This document shows, piece by piece, positions 37,941 to 46,692 of a DNA stretch of 64,000 nt. The DNA is taken from positions 633,085 to 697,084 of the forward strand of contig NZ_FNHE01000001.1 of the NCBI RefSeq assembly GCF_900103785.1, read 5' to 3'. Under the pieces are notes generated by a model. That model was given only the letters and a program-made list of their open reading frames with translations, was not told the origin of the DNA and made no database searches. The DNA comes from Geodermatophilus siccatus (GTDB lineage Bacteria > Actinomycetota > Actinomycetes > Mycobacteriales > Geodermatophilaceae). Position 1 is the first letter of the stretch. Each line of letters starts with the position of its first letter. Made by a program: the position numbers and the translations under genes.

Positions 37941-39478
37941 CTCTCCTCGCCGCCCTCCGCCTCGCGGAGGGACAGGGCGTGCTCGGCCAGGGCGTCGACC
38001 AGCGGGCCGACGGCGGCGGTCTCGGGCTGGACGTCGACCCGCAGGCCGAACTCCTGCGCCGTGGCCGCGGTCTGCGGGCCGATCACCGCGACGACGGTCT
38101 TGGCGTGCGGCTTGCCGGCGATGCCGACCAGGTTGCGCACGGTGCTCGACGAGGTGAAGCACACCGCGTCGAAGCCGCCGCCCTTGATGGCCTCGCGCAC
38201 CGGGGCGGGCGGCGGGGCGGCCCGGACGGTGCGGTAGGCGGTCACGTCGTCGATCTCCCAGCCGCGCTCCTGCAGGCCCGCGGCGAGGGTCTCGGTGGCG
38301 ATGTCGGCGCGCGGCAGGAGCACCCGGTTGATGGGGTCCAGCACGTCGTCGTACTCGGGGAAGTCGGCCAGCAGGCCCTCGCTGGACTGCTGCCCGGTGG
38401 GCAGCAGCTCCGGCACGATCCCGAAGGCGCGCACCGCGTCGGCGGTGGACTCGCCGACGCAGGCGACCTTGACGCCGGCGAACGCGCGGGCGTCGAGGCC
38501 CAGCTCGACGAACTTCTCCCGGACGGCCTTCACCGCGTTGACCGAGGTGAAGACGATCCAGCCGTAGCGGCCGGTGACCAGGCCCTTGATGGCCCGGTCC
38601 ATCTGCGCGGGGCTGCGCGGCGGCTCGACGGCGATGGTCGGCACCTCGACCGGGACGGCGCCGTAGGACCGCAGCCGGTCGCTCATCTCGCCGGCCTGGT
38701 CCTTGGTGCGCGGCACCAGCACCCGCCAGCCGAACAGCGGCCGGCTCTCCCACCAGGACAGCCGGGCGCGCTTGTCGACGACCGACCCGACGGTCGCCAC
38801 GACCGGGCCGCTGAGGGCGTCCAGCCCGGCGGTCTTCTCGGCGACGGCGGCCAGCTTGGCGACGACGCTCTTCTGCCCGGTGCCCGAGCCGCCGGTGGTG
38901 ACGACGACCGGGGTGGAGCCGGACAGGCCGCCCTCGACCAGCCGCGCGGCGGCGTCGGGGAGGTCCTCGGCGTTGCCCTGCAGCACCAGCGGCGCGTCCA
39001 GGCTCTTCGCCGCGGCGGCGAGCGCCGCCAGGTCGGCCTCGCCGTCGCGCAGGTCGGCCGACAGCGAGGTGCCGCCGAGCGCGACACCGGCGAAGGCCGG
39101 CACGGCGGTGGCGGAGGCGACACCCGGGACGACGTCGAAGCCGACCGAGGTGCGGCCCACGGCCAGCACCTCCTTGACCACGTCGTCGGAGGTGAACGGG
39201 TCGCCGGCGACCAGCCGGACGACGGTGCCGCCGGACTTGGCGGCGGCCACGGCGGCCTTGGCCACCTCGACCGGCTCCCCTGCGGCGGCGGTCAGCTCGA
39301 GCTCGGGCCGGTCGGCGCGCACGGCCTCGGTGACCGCCGGCGCGACGTCGGGGTCGACGATGACGGTGTCGGCCGAGGCGAGCGCCGCGGTGGCTCGGGC
39401 GGTCAGCATCCCGGGGTCGCCCGGGCCGGCGCCGACGAAGACGACCCTGCCGGCCGCCGCGCCGTTCTTGCGCGTCAT
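37937..39478 (-). CDS. hemD: Uroporphyrinogen-III synthase fused to a divergent SUMT-like domain
   Basis: 513 aa. Residues ~10-250 resemble the uroporphyrinogen-III methyltransferase fold (FVGAGPGDPGMLT, RLVAGDPFTSDDVV, VVPGVASATAVPAFAGV), but the usual GRG and YDRLV segments are absent, so methyltransferase activity is doubtful. Residues ~265-500 are the HemD domain (GWRVLVPRTKDQAGEMSDRL, IVFTSVNAVKAV, FTSSSTVRNL) that closes and inverts the tetrapyrrole ring. The M. tuberculosis HemD has the same build. ATG at 39478 after AGGAGCAGG. Confidence 0.92.
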   Translation of the reverse strand: MTRKNGAAAGRVVFVGAGPGDPGMLTARATAALASADTVIVDPDVAPAVTEAVRADRPELELTAAAGEPVEVAKAAVAAAKSGGTVVRLVAGDPFTSDDVVKEVLAVGRTSVGFDVVPGVASATAVPAFAGVALGGTSLSADLRDGEADLAALAAAAKSLDAPLVLQGNAEDLPDAAARLVEGGLSGSTPVVVTTGGSGTGQKSVVAKLAAVAEKTAGLDALSGPVVATVGSVVDKRARLSWWESRPLFGWRVLVPRTKDQAGEMSDRLRSYGAVPVEVPTIAVEPPRSPAQMDRAIKGLVTGRYGWIVFTSVNAVKAVREKFVELGLDARAFAGVKVACVGESTADAVRAFGIVPELLPTGQQSSEGLLADFPEYDDVLDPINRVLLPRADIATETLAAGLQERGWEIDDVTAYRTVRAAPPPAPVREAIKGGGFDAVCFTSSSTVRNLVGIAGKPHAKTVVAVIGPQTAATAQEFGLRVDVQPETAAVGPLVDALAEHALSLREAEGGEER

Positions 39479-39564
39479 GTCCTGCTCCTGGTTCTGGCCC
39501 CGGAGGGCTCGTGTGCGAGGGGTACGGGAGGCCGGGGCCTGCTGCCCGGCCCGGGAGGTGCGGC
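39479..39564 (-). other. hemC-hemD spacer with a hairpin
   Basis: The 86-bp gap is the widest within the rex-hem run. GGCCGGG and CCCGGCC (about 39530-39552) form a 7-bp stem. It could attenuate or process the transcript. No gene is seen. Confidence 0.35.
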
Positions 39565-40503
39565 TCACCGGGAGGCCGCCATCAGCTCGGCGGCGCCCCG
39601 GTCGAGGAGCTCCGCGGCGAGCTCGCGGCCGAGGCGCTCGGCCTCGGCGGGCGGCCCGGTGATCGAGCCGCGGACGCCGTCGCTGCCGTCGACCGCGGTG
39701 ACCGAGGCGCGGAGGAACAGCTCGGGGCCGTCCTCCCCCTCGGCGAGCTCGGCGTACGCGGCGACCGGTGCGCTGCAGCCGGCCTCCAGCGCCGCCAGCG
39801 TCGTCCGCTCGGCGACGACGCAGGCGCGGGTGCCGGCGTCGTCGAGGGCGGCGAGCAGTTGCCGGGTGCGCTCGTCGTCGCCGCGGCACTCCACGGCCAG
39901 CGCGCCCTGCGCCGGCGCGGGGAGGACCTGCAGCGGGTCGAGCGTCTCGGTGATCGCCGACAGCCGCCCCAGCCGGGTGAGCCCGGCGCGGGCCAGCACG
40001 ACGGCGTCCAGGTCGCCCGGGACGACCCGGTTCATGCGGGTGTCGACGTTGCCGCGGATCGGCACCACCTCGAGACCCAGGCCCAGGGCGCGCAGCTGGG
40101 CGACCCGCCGCGGGGCGCCGGTGCCCACCCTCGACCCCGGCGGCAGCTCGCCGAGGGTCAGGCCGTCGCGGGCGACCAGCGCGTCACGCGGGTCCTCCCG
40201 CGGCGGGACGGCGGCGATGGTCAGCCCCGGCTCGGGCAGCGTGGGCAGGTCCTTGTAGCTGTGGACGGCGACGTCGACGGTGCCCTCGAGCAGTGCCTGC
40301 CGGATCGCGGCCACGAAGACGCCGGTGCCGCCGAGCTGCGCGATCGCGACCGAGGAGCGGTCGCCCTCGGTGCTGATGTGCACCAGCTGGACCGGGACGC
40401 CGCTGGCCGCGGTGATCGCGTCGGCGACCGCCTGCGACTGGGTGGTGGCCAGCTGGCTGGCGCGGGTGCCCAGCCGGAGGGTGCCCGTGGTGGTCGCCGT
40501 CAC
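39565..40503 (-). CDS. hemC: Hydroxymethylbilane synthase (porphobilinogen deaminase)
   Basis: Polymerises four porphobilinogens, 312 aa. [15 protein letters not shown] at the N-terminus, KDLPT, the RRVAQL arginine cluster, and the dipyrromethane-cofactor cysteine in [11 protein letters not shown] near residue 242. GTG start overlaps the hemA stop (GTGA). Confidence 0.96.
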   Translation of the reverse strand: MTATTTGTLRLGTRASQLATTQSQAVADAITAASGVPVQLVHISTEGDRSSVAIAQLGGTGVFVAAIRQALLEGTVDVAVHSYKDLPTLPEPGLTIAAVPPREDPRDALVARDGLTLGELPPGSRVGTGAPRRVAQLRALGLGLEVVPIRGNVDTRMNRVVPGDLDAVVLARAGLTRLGRLSAITETLDPLQVLPAPAQGALAVECRGDDERTRQLLAALDDAGTRACVVAERTTLAALEAGCSAPVAAYAELAEGEDGPELFLRASVTAVDGSDGVRGSITGPPAEAERLGRELAAELLDRGAAELMAASR

Positions 40504-41876
40504 GCCGTCCCCCCGGGCCGAAGCTCGTCGGGGTCGACGGTGACCGCCTCGGCCAGGTTCGTCCGCGCCGGGATGACCTCGGCGTCGATGCCCAGCCCGA
40601 ACAGCGCCCGCAGCGCGTCGGCGTAGTCGACGCCCCCCGGGGCACTGGCCAGCTCCTTGACCCGCACGGTCGGCTCGTGCAGCAGCTTGTCGACGACGCG
40701 GCGGACGGTGCGCGCCACCTCGGCGCGGGCGCGGGCGTCCAGGTCGGGCAGCCGGGCCGCGAGCCGCAGCAGCTCGGCGTCGACCACCTCGGCGGCCTGG
40801 CTGCGCAGCGCGGAGACCGTCGGCGCGACCGCGGCGGCCTGCCGCTCGGCCCGCAGCAGCGCGGTCTCGGCCTCGATGAGCGCGTGCGCCGCGGCGACGT
40901 CGTCCGCCGCGACCGGGCTCGCGTGCGCGTGGCCGTCGGCACCGCGCTCGCCCTGCAGGAGGGCCAGGTCGACCACGTGCACGCCGGGCAGCGCGGCCAC
41001 GCCCGGGTCGACGTCCCGCGGCAGGGCCAGGTCGATGACGACCAGCGGCCGGTCCGGCCCGGTGGTCCCGATCCTGGACCGCATCGCGCCGGCCACCACC
41101 TCGGTGCCGATGACGACGCCGCGCGCGCCGGTGCAGGTGACCAGCACGTCGGCGGCGGCGGTCTCCGCGGGCAGGTCGGCGAGGTCGGCGGCCCGGCCCT
41201 CGACGGAGGTCGCCAGCCGCTGGGCGTGCGCGGGCGTGCGGCTGCTCACGGTCACCGCGGCGCCGCGGCGGGCCAGGGTGGTCGCGGCCAGGGCGCCCAT
41301 GGAGCCGGCGCCGACGACGAGCACCGGACGGTCCGCCAGCGAGCCGATGCGCTCCTCGGCCCGGTCGAGGGAGACCGACACCAGCGAGGCGCCGGCCTTG
41401 TCGATCCCGGTCTCGGAGTGGACCCGCTTGCCCACCCGCAGCGCCCGCTGCGCCACCGGGTGCATCGCCCGGCCGACGGTGCCCTGCTCGCGGGCCAGCG
41501 CGTAGGCGTTGCGCAGCTGGCCGAGCACCTGCGTCTCCCCCACGACCATGGAGTCCAGGCCGGCGGCGACGGTGAACAGGTGCGCGACGGCCTGGTCCTC
41601 GTAGTGGACGGTGACGTACGGGGAGAGCTCCTCCACCGTGGCGCCGGCCTGGCGTGCCAGCACCCGGCTGACGTCGGCGACGCCGCCGTGGAACCGGTCC
41701 ACCTCGGCGAAGACCTCGACCCGGTTGCAGGTCGCCAGCACGATCGCCTCGCTGACGTGGTCGCTGCCGACCAGCTCGTGCAGCGCCTTGACGGTGTCGT
41801 CGGCGCCCATCGCGAACTGCTCGAGCAGTGCGACGGGAGCGGTCTGGTGGCTCACGCCCACCGCCAGCAGGCTCAT
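40500..41876 (-). CDS. hemA: Glutamyl-tRNA reductase
   Basis: First committed step of C5 heme synthesis, 458 aa. The catalytic cysteine is in [13 protein letters not shown] near residue 49, the NADPH domain has [17 protein letters not shown], and [13 protein letters not shown] is conserved. The ATG overlaps the rex stop (ATGA), so translation is coupled to that of its own repressor. Confidence 0.96.
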   Translation of the reverse strand: MSLLAVGVSHQTAPVALLEQFAMGADDTVKALHELVGSDHVSEAIVLATCNRVEVFAEVDRFHGGVADVSRVLARQAGATVEELSPYVTVHYEDQAVAHLFTVAAGLDSMVVGETQVLGQLRNAYALAREQGTVGRAMHPVAQRALRVGKRVHSETGIDKAGASLVSVSLDRAEERIGSLADRPVLVVGAGSMGALAATTLARRGAAVTVSSRTPAHAQRLATSVEGRAADLADLPAETAAADVLVTCTGARGVVIGTEVVAGAMRSRIGTTGPDRPLVVIDLALPRDVDPGVAALPGVHVVDLALLQGERGADGHAHASPVAADDVAAAHALIEAETALLRAERQAAAVAPTVSALRSQAAEVVDAELLRLAARLPDLDARARAEVARTVRRVVDKLLHEPTVRVKELASAPGGVDYADALRALFGLGIDAEVIPARTNLAEAVTVDPDELRPGGTA

Positions 41877-42556
41877 GCGGTCACCTCCACGGTCGGTGCC
41901 TCCAGTGCCGCAGCCGCCGTGGCGCCGCGCTGCTGACCGAGGAACGCGAGCACCTGCAGTTCGACGGAGAGGTCGACCTGGCGGACGTCGACCCCCGCGG
42001 GCGCGTTCAGCGCCACCGGCGCGAAGTTCAAGATGCTCCTCACCCCGGCCGCGGTCAGCCGGTCGCAGACCGACTGGGCGACGTCGGCCGGTGTCGCGAT
42101 GACCCCGATCGTGGCCGCCGTGGCGGCCACGACCTCGTCCAGCTCGCCCATCGGGCGCACCGGCTGGCCGCCGATCCGCCGCCCGACGCGGTCCGGGGCG
42201 GCGTCGAAGAGCCCGACGAAGCGGAACCCGCGGCTGCCGAAGCCGGCGTAGTCGGCCAGGGCGGTGCCCAGGTTGCCGATCCCCACCAGCACGCAGGGGC
42301 GGGACCGCTCGACGCCGAGGACCCGGGCGATGCGGTCGCGCAGCGTGGCCACCTCGTAGCCCACTCCGCGGACCCCGCAGGGGCCCAGGTGCGAGAGGTC
42401 CTTGCGCAGCCCGGCCGGGTTCACGCCCGCCGCCGAGGCGAGCTCACCCGAGGAGACGTTGCTGCGCCCGCCGTCGGCCAGCCCGGTCAGCACGCGCAGG
42501 TACACGGCCAGGCGGGCGACGGTGGCCTCCGGGATCCGGGACCTGGATGAGGGCAC
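41873..42556 (-). CDS. rex: Redox-sensing transcriptional repressor Rex
   Basis: NADH/NAD+ sensor, 227 aa. N-terminal winged helix ([37 protein letters not shown]) and a Rossmann domain with [15 protein letters not shown]. The last ~35 residues contain the swapped helix that contacts the partner subunit. NAD+-bound Rex binds DNA and NADH releases it. The GTG at 42556 is preferred because the sequence then begins [14 protein letters not shown] like the family, with GAGGAG seven bases before it. Targets visible here are its own promoter and menJ-nuo. Confidence 0.95.
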   Translation of the reverse strand: MPSSRSRIPEATVARLAVYLRVLTGLADGGRSNVSSGELASAAGVNPAGLRKDLSHLGPCGVRGVGYEVATLRDRIARVLGVERSRPCVLVGIGNLGTALADYAGFGSRGFRFVGLFDAAPDRVGRRIGGQPVRPMGELDEVVAATAATIGVIATPADVAQSVCDRLTAAGVRSILNFAPVALNAPAGVDVRQVDLSVELQVLAFLGQQRGATAAAALEAPTVEVTA

Positions 42557-42593
42557 GGGGCACTCCTCGCTGGCGCTCGTCGCCCCCGTGCCC
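42551..42593 (-). promoter_or_regulatory. Hairpin enclosing the rex start codon
   Basis: GGGCACGGGG at 42551-42560 and its exact complement at 42584-42593 form a perfect 10-bp stem with a 23-nt loop. The rex GTG lies in one arm and the Shine-Dalgarno lies in the loop. A CTCCTC just upstream could pair instead with the GAGGAG. This could dampen rex translation. Confidence 0.5.
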
Positions 42594-42634
42594 TGAGGAG
42601 CTGTGCCGTCGCACGACCTCGCGAGCTCGGTCAT
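42562..42634 (-). repeat. Family 1 repeat, copy C (rex leader)
   Basis: Starts ATGACCGAGCTCGCGAGGTC and ends CGACGAGCGCCAGCGAGGAG just before the rex start, with a GACGGCACAGC block shared with copy B. Here it is in a leader rather than between two genes. Confidence 0.8.
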
Positions 42635-42732
42635 GTGGCACTCCACAGCAGGTCGCGCCCGGGGTTCCGGCGGGTGCCGGAGGCGGTCGAACGACATCGG
42701 GGACCCGGGCGGTCCGCCGCCCGGCGAACGCC

Positions 42733-42761
42733 ACGGTAACCGCTTGTGAACGCAGGAACAA
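42733..42761 (-). promoter_or_regulatory. rex promoter with an overlapping Rex-like operator
   Basis: Minus strand: -35-like TTGTTC (42756-42761), 17-bp spacer, -10-like TACCGT (42733-42738). The operator candidate TTGTGAA-CGCA-GGAACAA (42744-42761, plus-strand reading) has one perfect half and one half with three mismatches, and covers the spacer and -35. This fits autorepression, as described for Streptomyces rex-hem. The leader is about 170 nt. Between 42762 and 42890 nothing recognisable is seen. Confidence 0.7.
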
Positions 42762-42890
42762 AGTCGCTGGGGGGCCGGCAGGCCGCTCCCCAGCGCAGAT
42801 GCGCCCCGCTGTGGTGGAGACCATACCCCGCGTCTCCCCGCTCGACCCGCCCGGGTGAGCCCTGGGCTCGGCCGGCCTGGCCGACGCACC

Positions 42891-42954
42891 CCCGCGCCGT
42901 TCCACCGACCCCCGCGCCGGTGCAGCAGCGCGGGGGCGTCAGGAACGGCGCGGG
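42891..42954 (-). terminator. Nested perfect hairpin after the glutaredoxin gene
   Basis: Outer arms CCCGCGCCGTTCC (42891-42903) and GGAACGGCGCGGG (42942-42954), inner arms CCCCCGCGC (42909-42917) and GCGCGGGGG (42928-42936), all exact. It begins 30 bp after the glutaredoxin stop and insulates the rex promoter from upstream transcription. There is no T-run, as usual at this GC content. Confidence 0.75.
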
Positions 42955-42983
42955 AGTGGCCCCGTCGGCGGTGGGGCCCTCCG

Positions 42984-43232
42984 CTACAGGCCGAGGTCCC
43001 GTCGCAGCCGGGGCACGTCGACGGTGAAGTAGGAGTGCTCCCGCCCGTCGAGCAGCACGACCGGCACCCGGTCGCCGTACTCGGCCTGCAGCTCCGGGTC
43101 GGCGTCCACGTCGACCTCCGCGACCGCCAGCCCGGCCTCGGCCGCGAGCCGGTGGAGGGTCTCCGCGGCCACCGCGCACAGGTGGCAGTCGGCCCGGGTG
43201 AGCAGCTGCAGCCGGGGCGCGTCAGCGGTCAC
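42984..43232 (-). CDS. Glutaredoxin-like thiol-disulfide protein
   Basis: 82 aa, thioredoxin fold with the CxxC active site in TRADCHLCAVAAE and VPVVLLDGREHSYFTVD around the cis-proline. M. tuberculosis has a homologue (Rv0508) just before hemA. It overlaps the end of the acyl-CoA ligase gene by 11 bp. The substrate is unknown; a link to heme or redox control is only suggested by position. Confidence 0.88.
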   Translation of the reverse strand: MTADAPRLQLLTRADCHLCAVAAETLHRLAAEAGLAVAEVDVDADPELQAEYGDRVPVVLLDGREHSYFTVDVPRLRRDLGL

Positions 43233-44799
43233 CGTCGCCCCCGGACGCCGTCGGCTCCTCGTCGGCGCGGGCCAGGCCGAGCTCGCGCAGCCGGGCCCGG
43301 CTGACCTTGCCGGTCAGCGAGTGCGGCAGCGCGCCGAGCACGTGCACCGACGTCGGCACCTTGTACCGGGCGAGGGACGCCGCGGCGTGCTCGCGCAGCT
43401 CCTCGAAACCGAGCTGCCGGCCCGGCCGCAGCGCGACCACGGCCCGGACGGCGGCGCCGGTCCGCGGGTCGGGCACGCCGATGACCGCGCTCTCCGCGAC
43501 GGCCGGGTGCGCGTCGAGCACCCGCTCCACCTCGGCGGGGTAGACGTTGAAGCCGCTGACCAGGATGAGGTCGCTGCGCCGGTCGACCAGGTGCAGGTCG
43601 CCGTCCTCGTCGGCGTAGGCGAGGTCGCCGGTGGCCAGCCAGCCCTCGGCGTCCGGACCGCCGACCCCGTCGGGCCAGTAGCCGGAGAAGAGGTTGGCGC
43701 CGCGCACCCAGATCTCGCCCGGACCGTCCTCGGCGAGGTCGCCGGACGTCGAGACCTCGTCCTCCTCCTCCACCGGCTCGTGCAGCGCGGTGTCGCGCAG
43801 CTGCAGCTCCACGCCGGGGATCGGGCCGCCGATGCAGCGGGGCTTGGCCCGCCCGGTCGCCAGGGTGCTGGCCACCACCGGGGAGGCCTCGGTGAGCCCG
43901 TAGCCCTCCCACACGGTGACCGCGGCCCGCTCGCGCATCGCCGTCCAGACCTCCTCGGGCAGCGGCGCGGCACCGGAGGTGGCGATGCGGACGGCGGCGA
44001 AGGCGCGACGGAGGACGGCGTCGGACCCTGCGGCGTCGGCGACCGCCAGCCACGCCTGGAACACCGGCGGGGCGCCCAGGACCGCGGTGACCTCCTCGCG
44101 GGCCATCACCTCCAGCGAGCCGACCGGGTCGAAGGACTCCGCGAGCACCGCGCAGGCGCCGGTGGCGGCCACCAGGCCGAAGCCGGCGTTGAGCCCGTAG
44201 ACGTGGAACAGCGGCAGCACGATCAGGACGCGGTCGTCGGGCTGGACCGGCGGCGGGTCCATGCGCAGGCACTGCTCCTGGTTGGCCCGCAGCGCGGCCG
44301 CCGACAGCATCGCGCCGCGCGGCCGGCCGGTGGTCCCGCTGGTGTAGGAGAGGAAGGCCGGTACGGTGTCCGGATCCCGCCCGGCCCCCTCGGGGACGGC
44401 CGGTGGCGGGGCGTCGTCCACCGGCGGGCCGGCGACCACCGGCACGCCGGCCACCGGGGGCCGGTCGTCGGCCGCGACGAGCAGCGACGCCCCGGAGTCG
44501 GTGAGCAGGTACTCCAGTTCCGGGTCGGTGTAGGCGGTGTTGACCGGGACGACGACCAGGCCCGCGCGCAGGGCGCCCAGCGTCGCCCGTAGCCAGTCGA
44601 CGCCGTTGGGCAGCTGCACCGCCACCCGCTCGCCCGGGGTCAGCCCACGGGCCGCGTAGCCGGCGGCCGCGCGGTCGACCTGCGCGTCCAGCTGACTCCA
44701 GCTCAGCCGCTCCTCGCCGGCCACGACAGCCGGCGCGTCCGCGCGGTCCTGCGCCGCCGCGCGCACCAGCACGGACAGCGAGCTACCGACGTCGGTCAT
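43222..44799 (-). CDS. Acyl-CoA synthetase (AMP-forming), substrate unknown
   Basis: 525 aa ANL-superfamily ligase. P-loop YTSGTTGRPRGAMLSAAAL, VWEGYGLTEASPVV, hinge GDLAYADEDGDLHLVDRRSD and the C-terminal lysine in SLTGKVSRARL. Probably a fatty or aromatic acid-CoA ligase. The ATG at 44799 is chosen because AGAGGAGG lies five bases before it, rather than ATG 44826. Divergent from the sigma factor gene. Confidence 0.88.
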   Translation of the reverse strand: MTDVGSSLSVLVRAAAQDRADAPAVVAGEERLSWSQLDAQVDRAAAGYAARGLTPGERVAVQLPNGVDWLRATLGALRAGLVVVPVNTAYTDPELEYLLTDSGASLLVAADDRPPVAGVPVVAGPPVDDAPPPAVPEGAGRDPDTVPAFLSYTSGTTGRPRGAMLSAAALRANQEQCLRMDPPPVQPDDRVLIVLPLFHVYGLNAGFGLVAATGACAVLAESFDPVGSLEVMAREEVTAVLGAPPVFQAWLAVADAAGSDAVLRRAFAAVRIATSGAAPLPEEVWTAMRERAAVTVWEGYGLTEASPVVASTLATGRAKPRCIGGPIPGVELQLRDTALHEPVEEEDEVSTSGDLAEDGPGEIWVRGANLFSGYWPDGVGGPDAEGWLATGDLAYADEDGDLHLVDRRSDLILVSGFNVYPAEVERVLDAHPAVAESAVIGVPDPRTGAAVRAVVALRPGRQLGFEELREHAAASLARYKVPTSVHVLGALPHSLTGKVSRARLRELGLARADEEPTASGGDGDR

Positions 44800-44987
44800 C
44801 GACACCTCCTCTGGTGGAGCGGCCATGGTCTCCCGGGGGCGCCTCGCACCGGCCCTCGACCGGGTGGCGTGGACGGACCGGAGTCATGTTGTCACCATGG
44901 GCTCCGACCCGCAGTGCCGCGACCCCCCTGCACGGGCGTCACGGGCCGGGACGACGCCGGTCCCCGGCGGGCGGACGAGGAGGACGC

Positions 44988-45830
44988 ATGCGACGGTCGC
45001 GCCCGGCGGACGAGCGCGCGCCCGCTGCCCCGCCCGTGGCGTCCGCCGAACCCCGTCCGCGGCCCACCCCCCGGCCGCGCCCGACCCCCTACCCGGGCGC
45101 CGTCGGCGACACACGGCCCGCACCGGAGCCGCAGTTCCGCTCCGCCCCGGCGCGGGGAGCGGAGCGGGGGGTCCCGCGCGGGGAGGCCACGGCGTCGCCG
45201 GACGACGTCGCCGCCGAGCCCGACGCCCGCGCGCAGGAGGTCGCCGAGGAGTTCGCGGCCCTCGGCGAGGCGGTGCCGCCGCCGGTCGTCGACGTCTGGG
45301 CGCTGGTCCGCCGGGCGCAGGACGGCGACGCGGAGGCGTTCGGCCGCCTCTACGACCACTACGTGACGATCGTCCACCGGTACCTGCTGCACCGGGTCGG
45401 CGACCGCGCCCAGGCCGAGGACTTCACCAGCGAGACCTTCGTCCGCGCGCTGCGCCGGATCCACTCGCTGTCCTTCCAGGGCCGCGACGTCGGCGCCTGG
45501 CTGGTGACCATCGCCCGCAACATCGTCCGCGACCACGTGAGGAGCAGCCGGTTCCGGCTCGAGGTCACCACCGCCGACATGCGCGACGCCGACCGGGTCA
45601 CCGACGGGCCGGAGGACGCCGTCGTGCAGGCGCTGACCAACGAGCAGCTCCTGGCCTGCATCCGGCAGCTCGGCGGCGAGCAGCAGGAGTGCATCTCGCT
45701 GCCCTTCCTGCAGGGCCTCTCGGTGGCCGAGACGGCGGCGGTCATGGGCAAGGAGGAGGGCGCCGTCAAGGCGCTGCAGCACCGCGCCGTCCGCCGGCTG
45801 GCCGGCCTGTTGCCGGAGGGACTGCGGTGA
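44988..45830 (+). CDS. BldN-like ECF sigma factor with a long N-terminal extension
   Basis: 280 aa. Region 2 lies around residues 105-180 (AFGRLYDHYVTIVHRYLLHR, AWLVTIARNIVRDHVRSSRF) and region 4 ends the protein (QECISLPFLQGLSVAETAAV, KALQHRAVRRLAGLLP). The first ~100 residues are Pro/Arg/Ala-rich. Streptomyces BldN is also made with an N-terminal pro-sequence and is encoded near rex and hemA. ATG at 44988 follows GAGGAGGA by the right distance; earlier in-frame starts overlap the ligase promoter. Role inferred from this likeness. Confidence 0.85.
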   Translation: MRRSRPADERAPAAPPVASAEPRPRPTPRPRPTPYPGAVGDTRPAPEPQFRSAPARGAERGVPRGEATASPDDVAAEPDARAQEVAEEFAALGEAVPPPVVDVWALVRRAQDGDAEAFGRLYDHYVTIVHRYLLHRVGDRAQAEDFTSETFVRALRRIHSLSFQGRDVGAWLVTIARNIVRDHVRSSRFRLEVTTADMRDADRVTDGPEDAVVQALTNEQLLACIRQLGGEQQECISLPFLQGLSVAETAAVMGKEEGAVKALQHRAVRRLAGLLPEGLR

Positions 45831-45951
45831 ACCCCTCGCTGGGTGCCCACCGGTACCCCGTATCGGCCGCGCCCCCGGTGTCGTTGCCGGGGTGGAGGCG
45901 CTCCGGCGGGGAGCGTCGCGACCCCCCGGACCGACCCCTCGGAGGCACCAG

Positions 45952-46586
45952 GTGACCACGCGCGGCGGCGCCGGACTGCCGGGCGGCCGGCGGGCCGTCG
46001 TGTCCGAGGAGGACGCGGTCGTCGCCCGTCTGCAGCAGCCGGCAGCCGACCTCGACGACGCCCCGGACGCCCGCTTCCGGGCCGTCACCCGCGACCGGCT
46101 CGTGGCGATGGCCGCGGTCCGCGCGCCGCAGCCCGTCCCGCGCTCCGGGCTGCGGCGGCTGCTGACCGTCCGCGCCGACACCGGCCCGCCCCCGGCGTGG
46201 CACACCCGGCTGACCGCGCCGGCCTGGCCGGTGCGGCGGTGACCGTCACCGCCCTCGGGACGGTCGTGGCGCTGTCCACCGACGCCGGGCCCGGTGACGT
46301 GCTCTACGGCGTCAAGCGGGGCACGGAGCGGACCCAGCTCGTCCTCGCCGGGGACGACGGCGGCGTCCTGTCCGGCGACGTCCCGGCATCCGACGGCGGC
46401 GCTCCCCCCACTGGCTCCTCGGCGGACGCGCCGGTCCCGGCTCCGCAGCCGGCACCGGTGCCCGAGAGCCCGGCGGTCGAGTCGCCGCTGCCGGTGCCGC
46501 TGCCGACGCCCACAGTCCCCGTGGAGCCCGACGCCCCGCTGCTGGACACCCCGCTGCCGATCTGCATCCGGCCGCTGGTCTGCTGA
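45952..46586 (+). pseudogene. RsbN-like anti-sigma factor gene, frameshifted and shortened
   Basis: The first frame (GTG at 45952, GGAGG six bases upstream) reads a cytoplasmic N-terminus, EEDAVVARLQQPAADL ... DARFRAVTRDRLVAMAAV ... WHTRLTA, and then meets a stop at 46242. The expected continuation, [20 protein letters not shown] (membrane helix) and [16 protein letters not shown] (DUF5667-type), is in the next frame from about 46220. One missing G near 46217 (GCGCCGGCC for GCGGCCGGCC) would explain it. The C-terminal DUF5667 region is also short and replaced by a Pro-rich tail. It could be a true mutation, a sequencing error, or less likely a programmed frameshift. Confidence 0.7.
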
Positions 46587-46692
46587 CTCCCCGAGGGGCC
46601 GAGCGGTGCCGAGACCCCCGGCCGGTCCTCCGCGGGACGCCACTAGGGTCGGGTGTCCACCGGCCGCCCGCGAGGGCGGTGGAGGAGCGACA

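Noticed and set aside
41999..43304. Long plus-strand frames opposite rex, the ligase and nuo genes
   Set aside because: They are Arg/Gly/Ala-rich shadows antisense to genes with clear domains.
46217..46242. Programmed ribosomal frameshifting as the first explanation of the split anti-sigma gene
   Set aside because: There is no slippery heptamer or evident stimulatory structure at the junction, and a single-base loss is simpler; it is kept only as a minor alternative.
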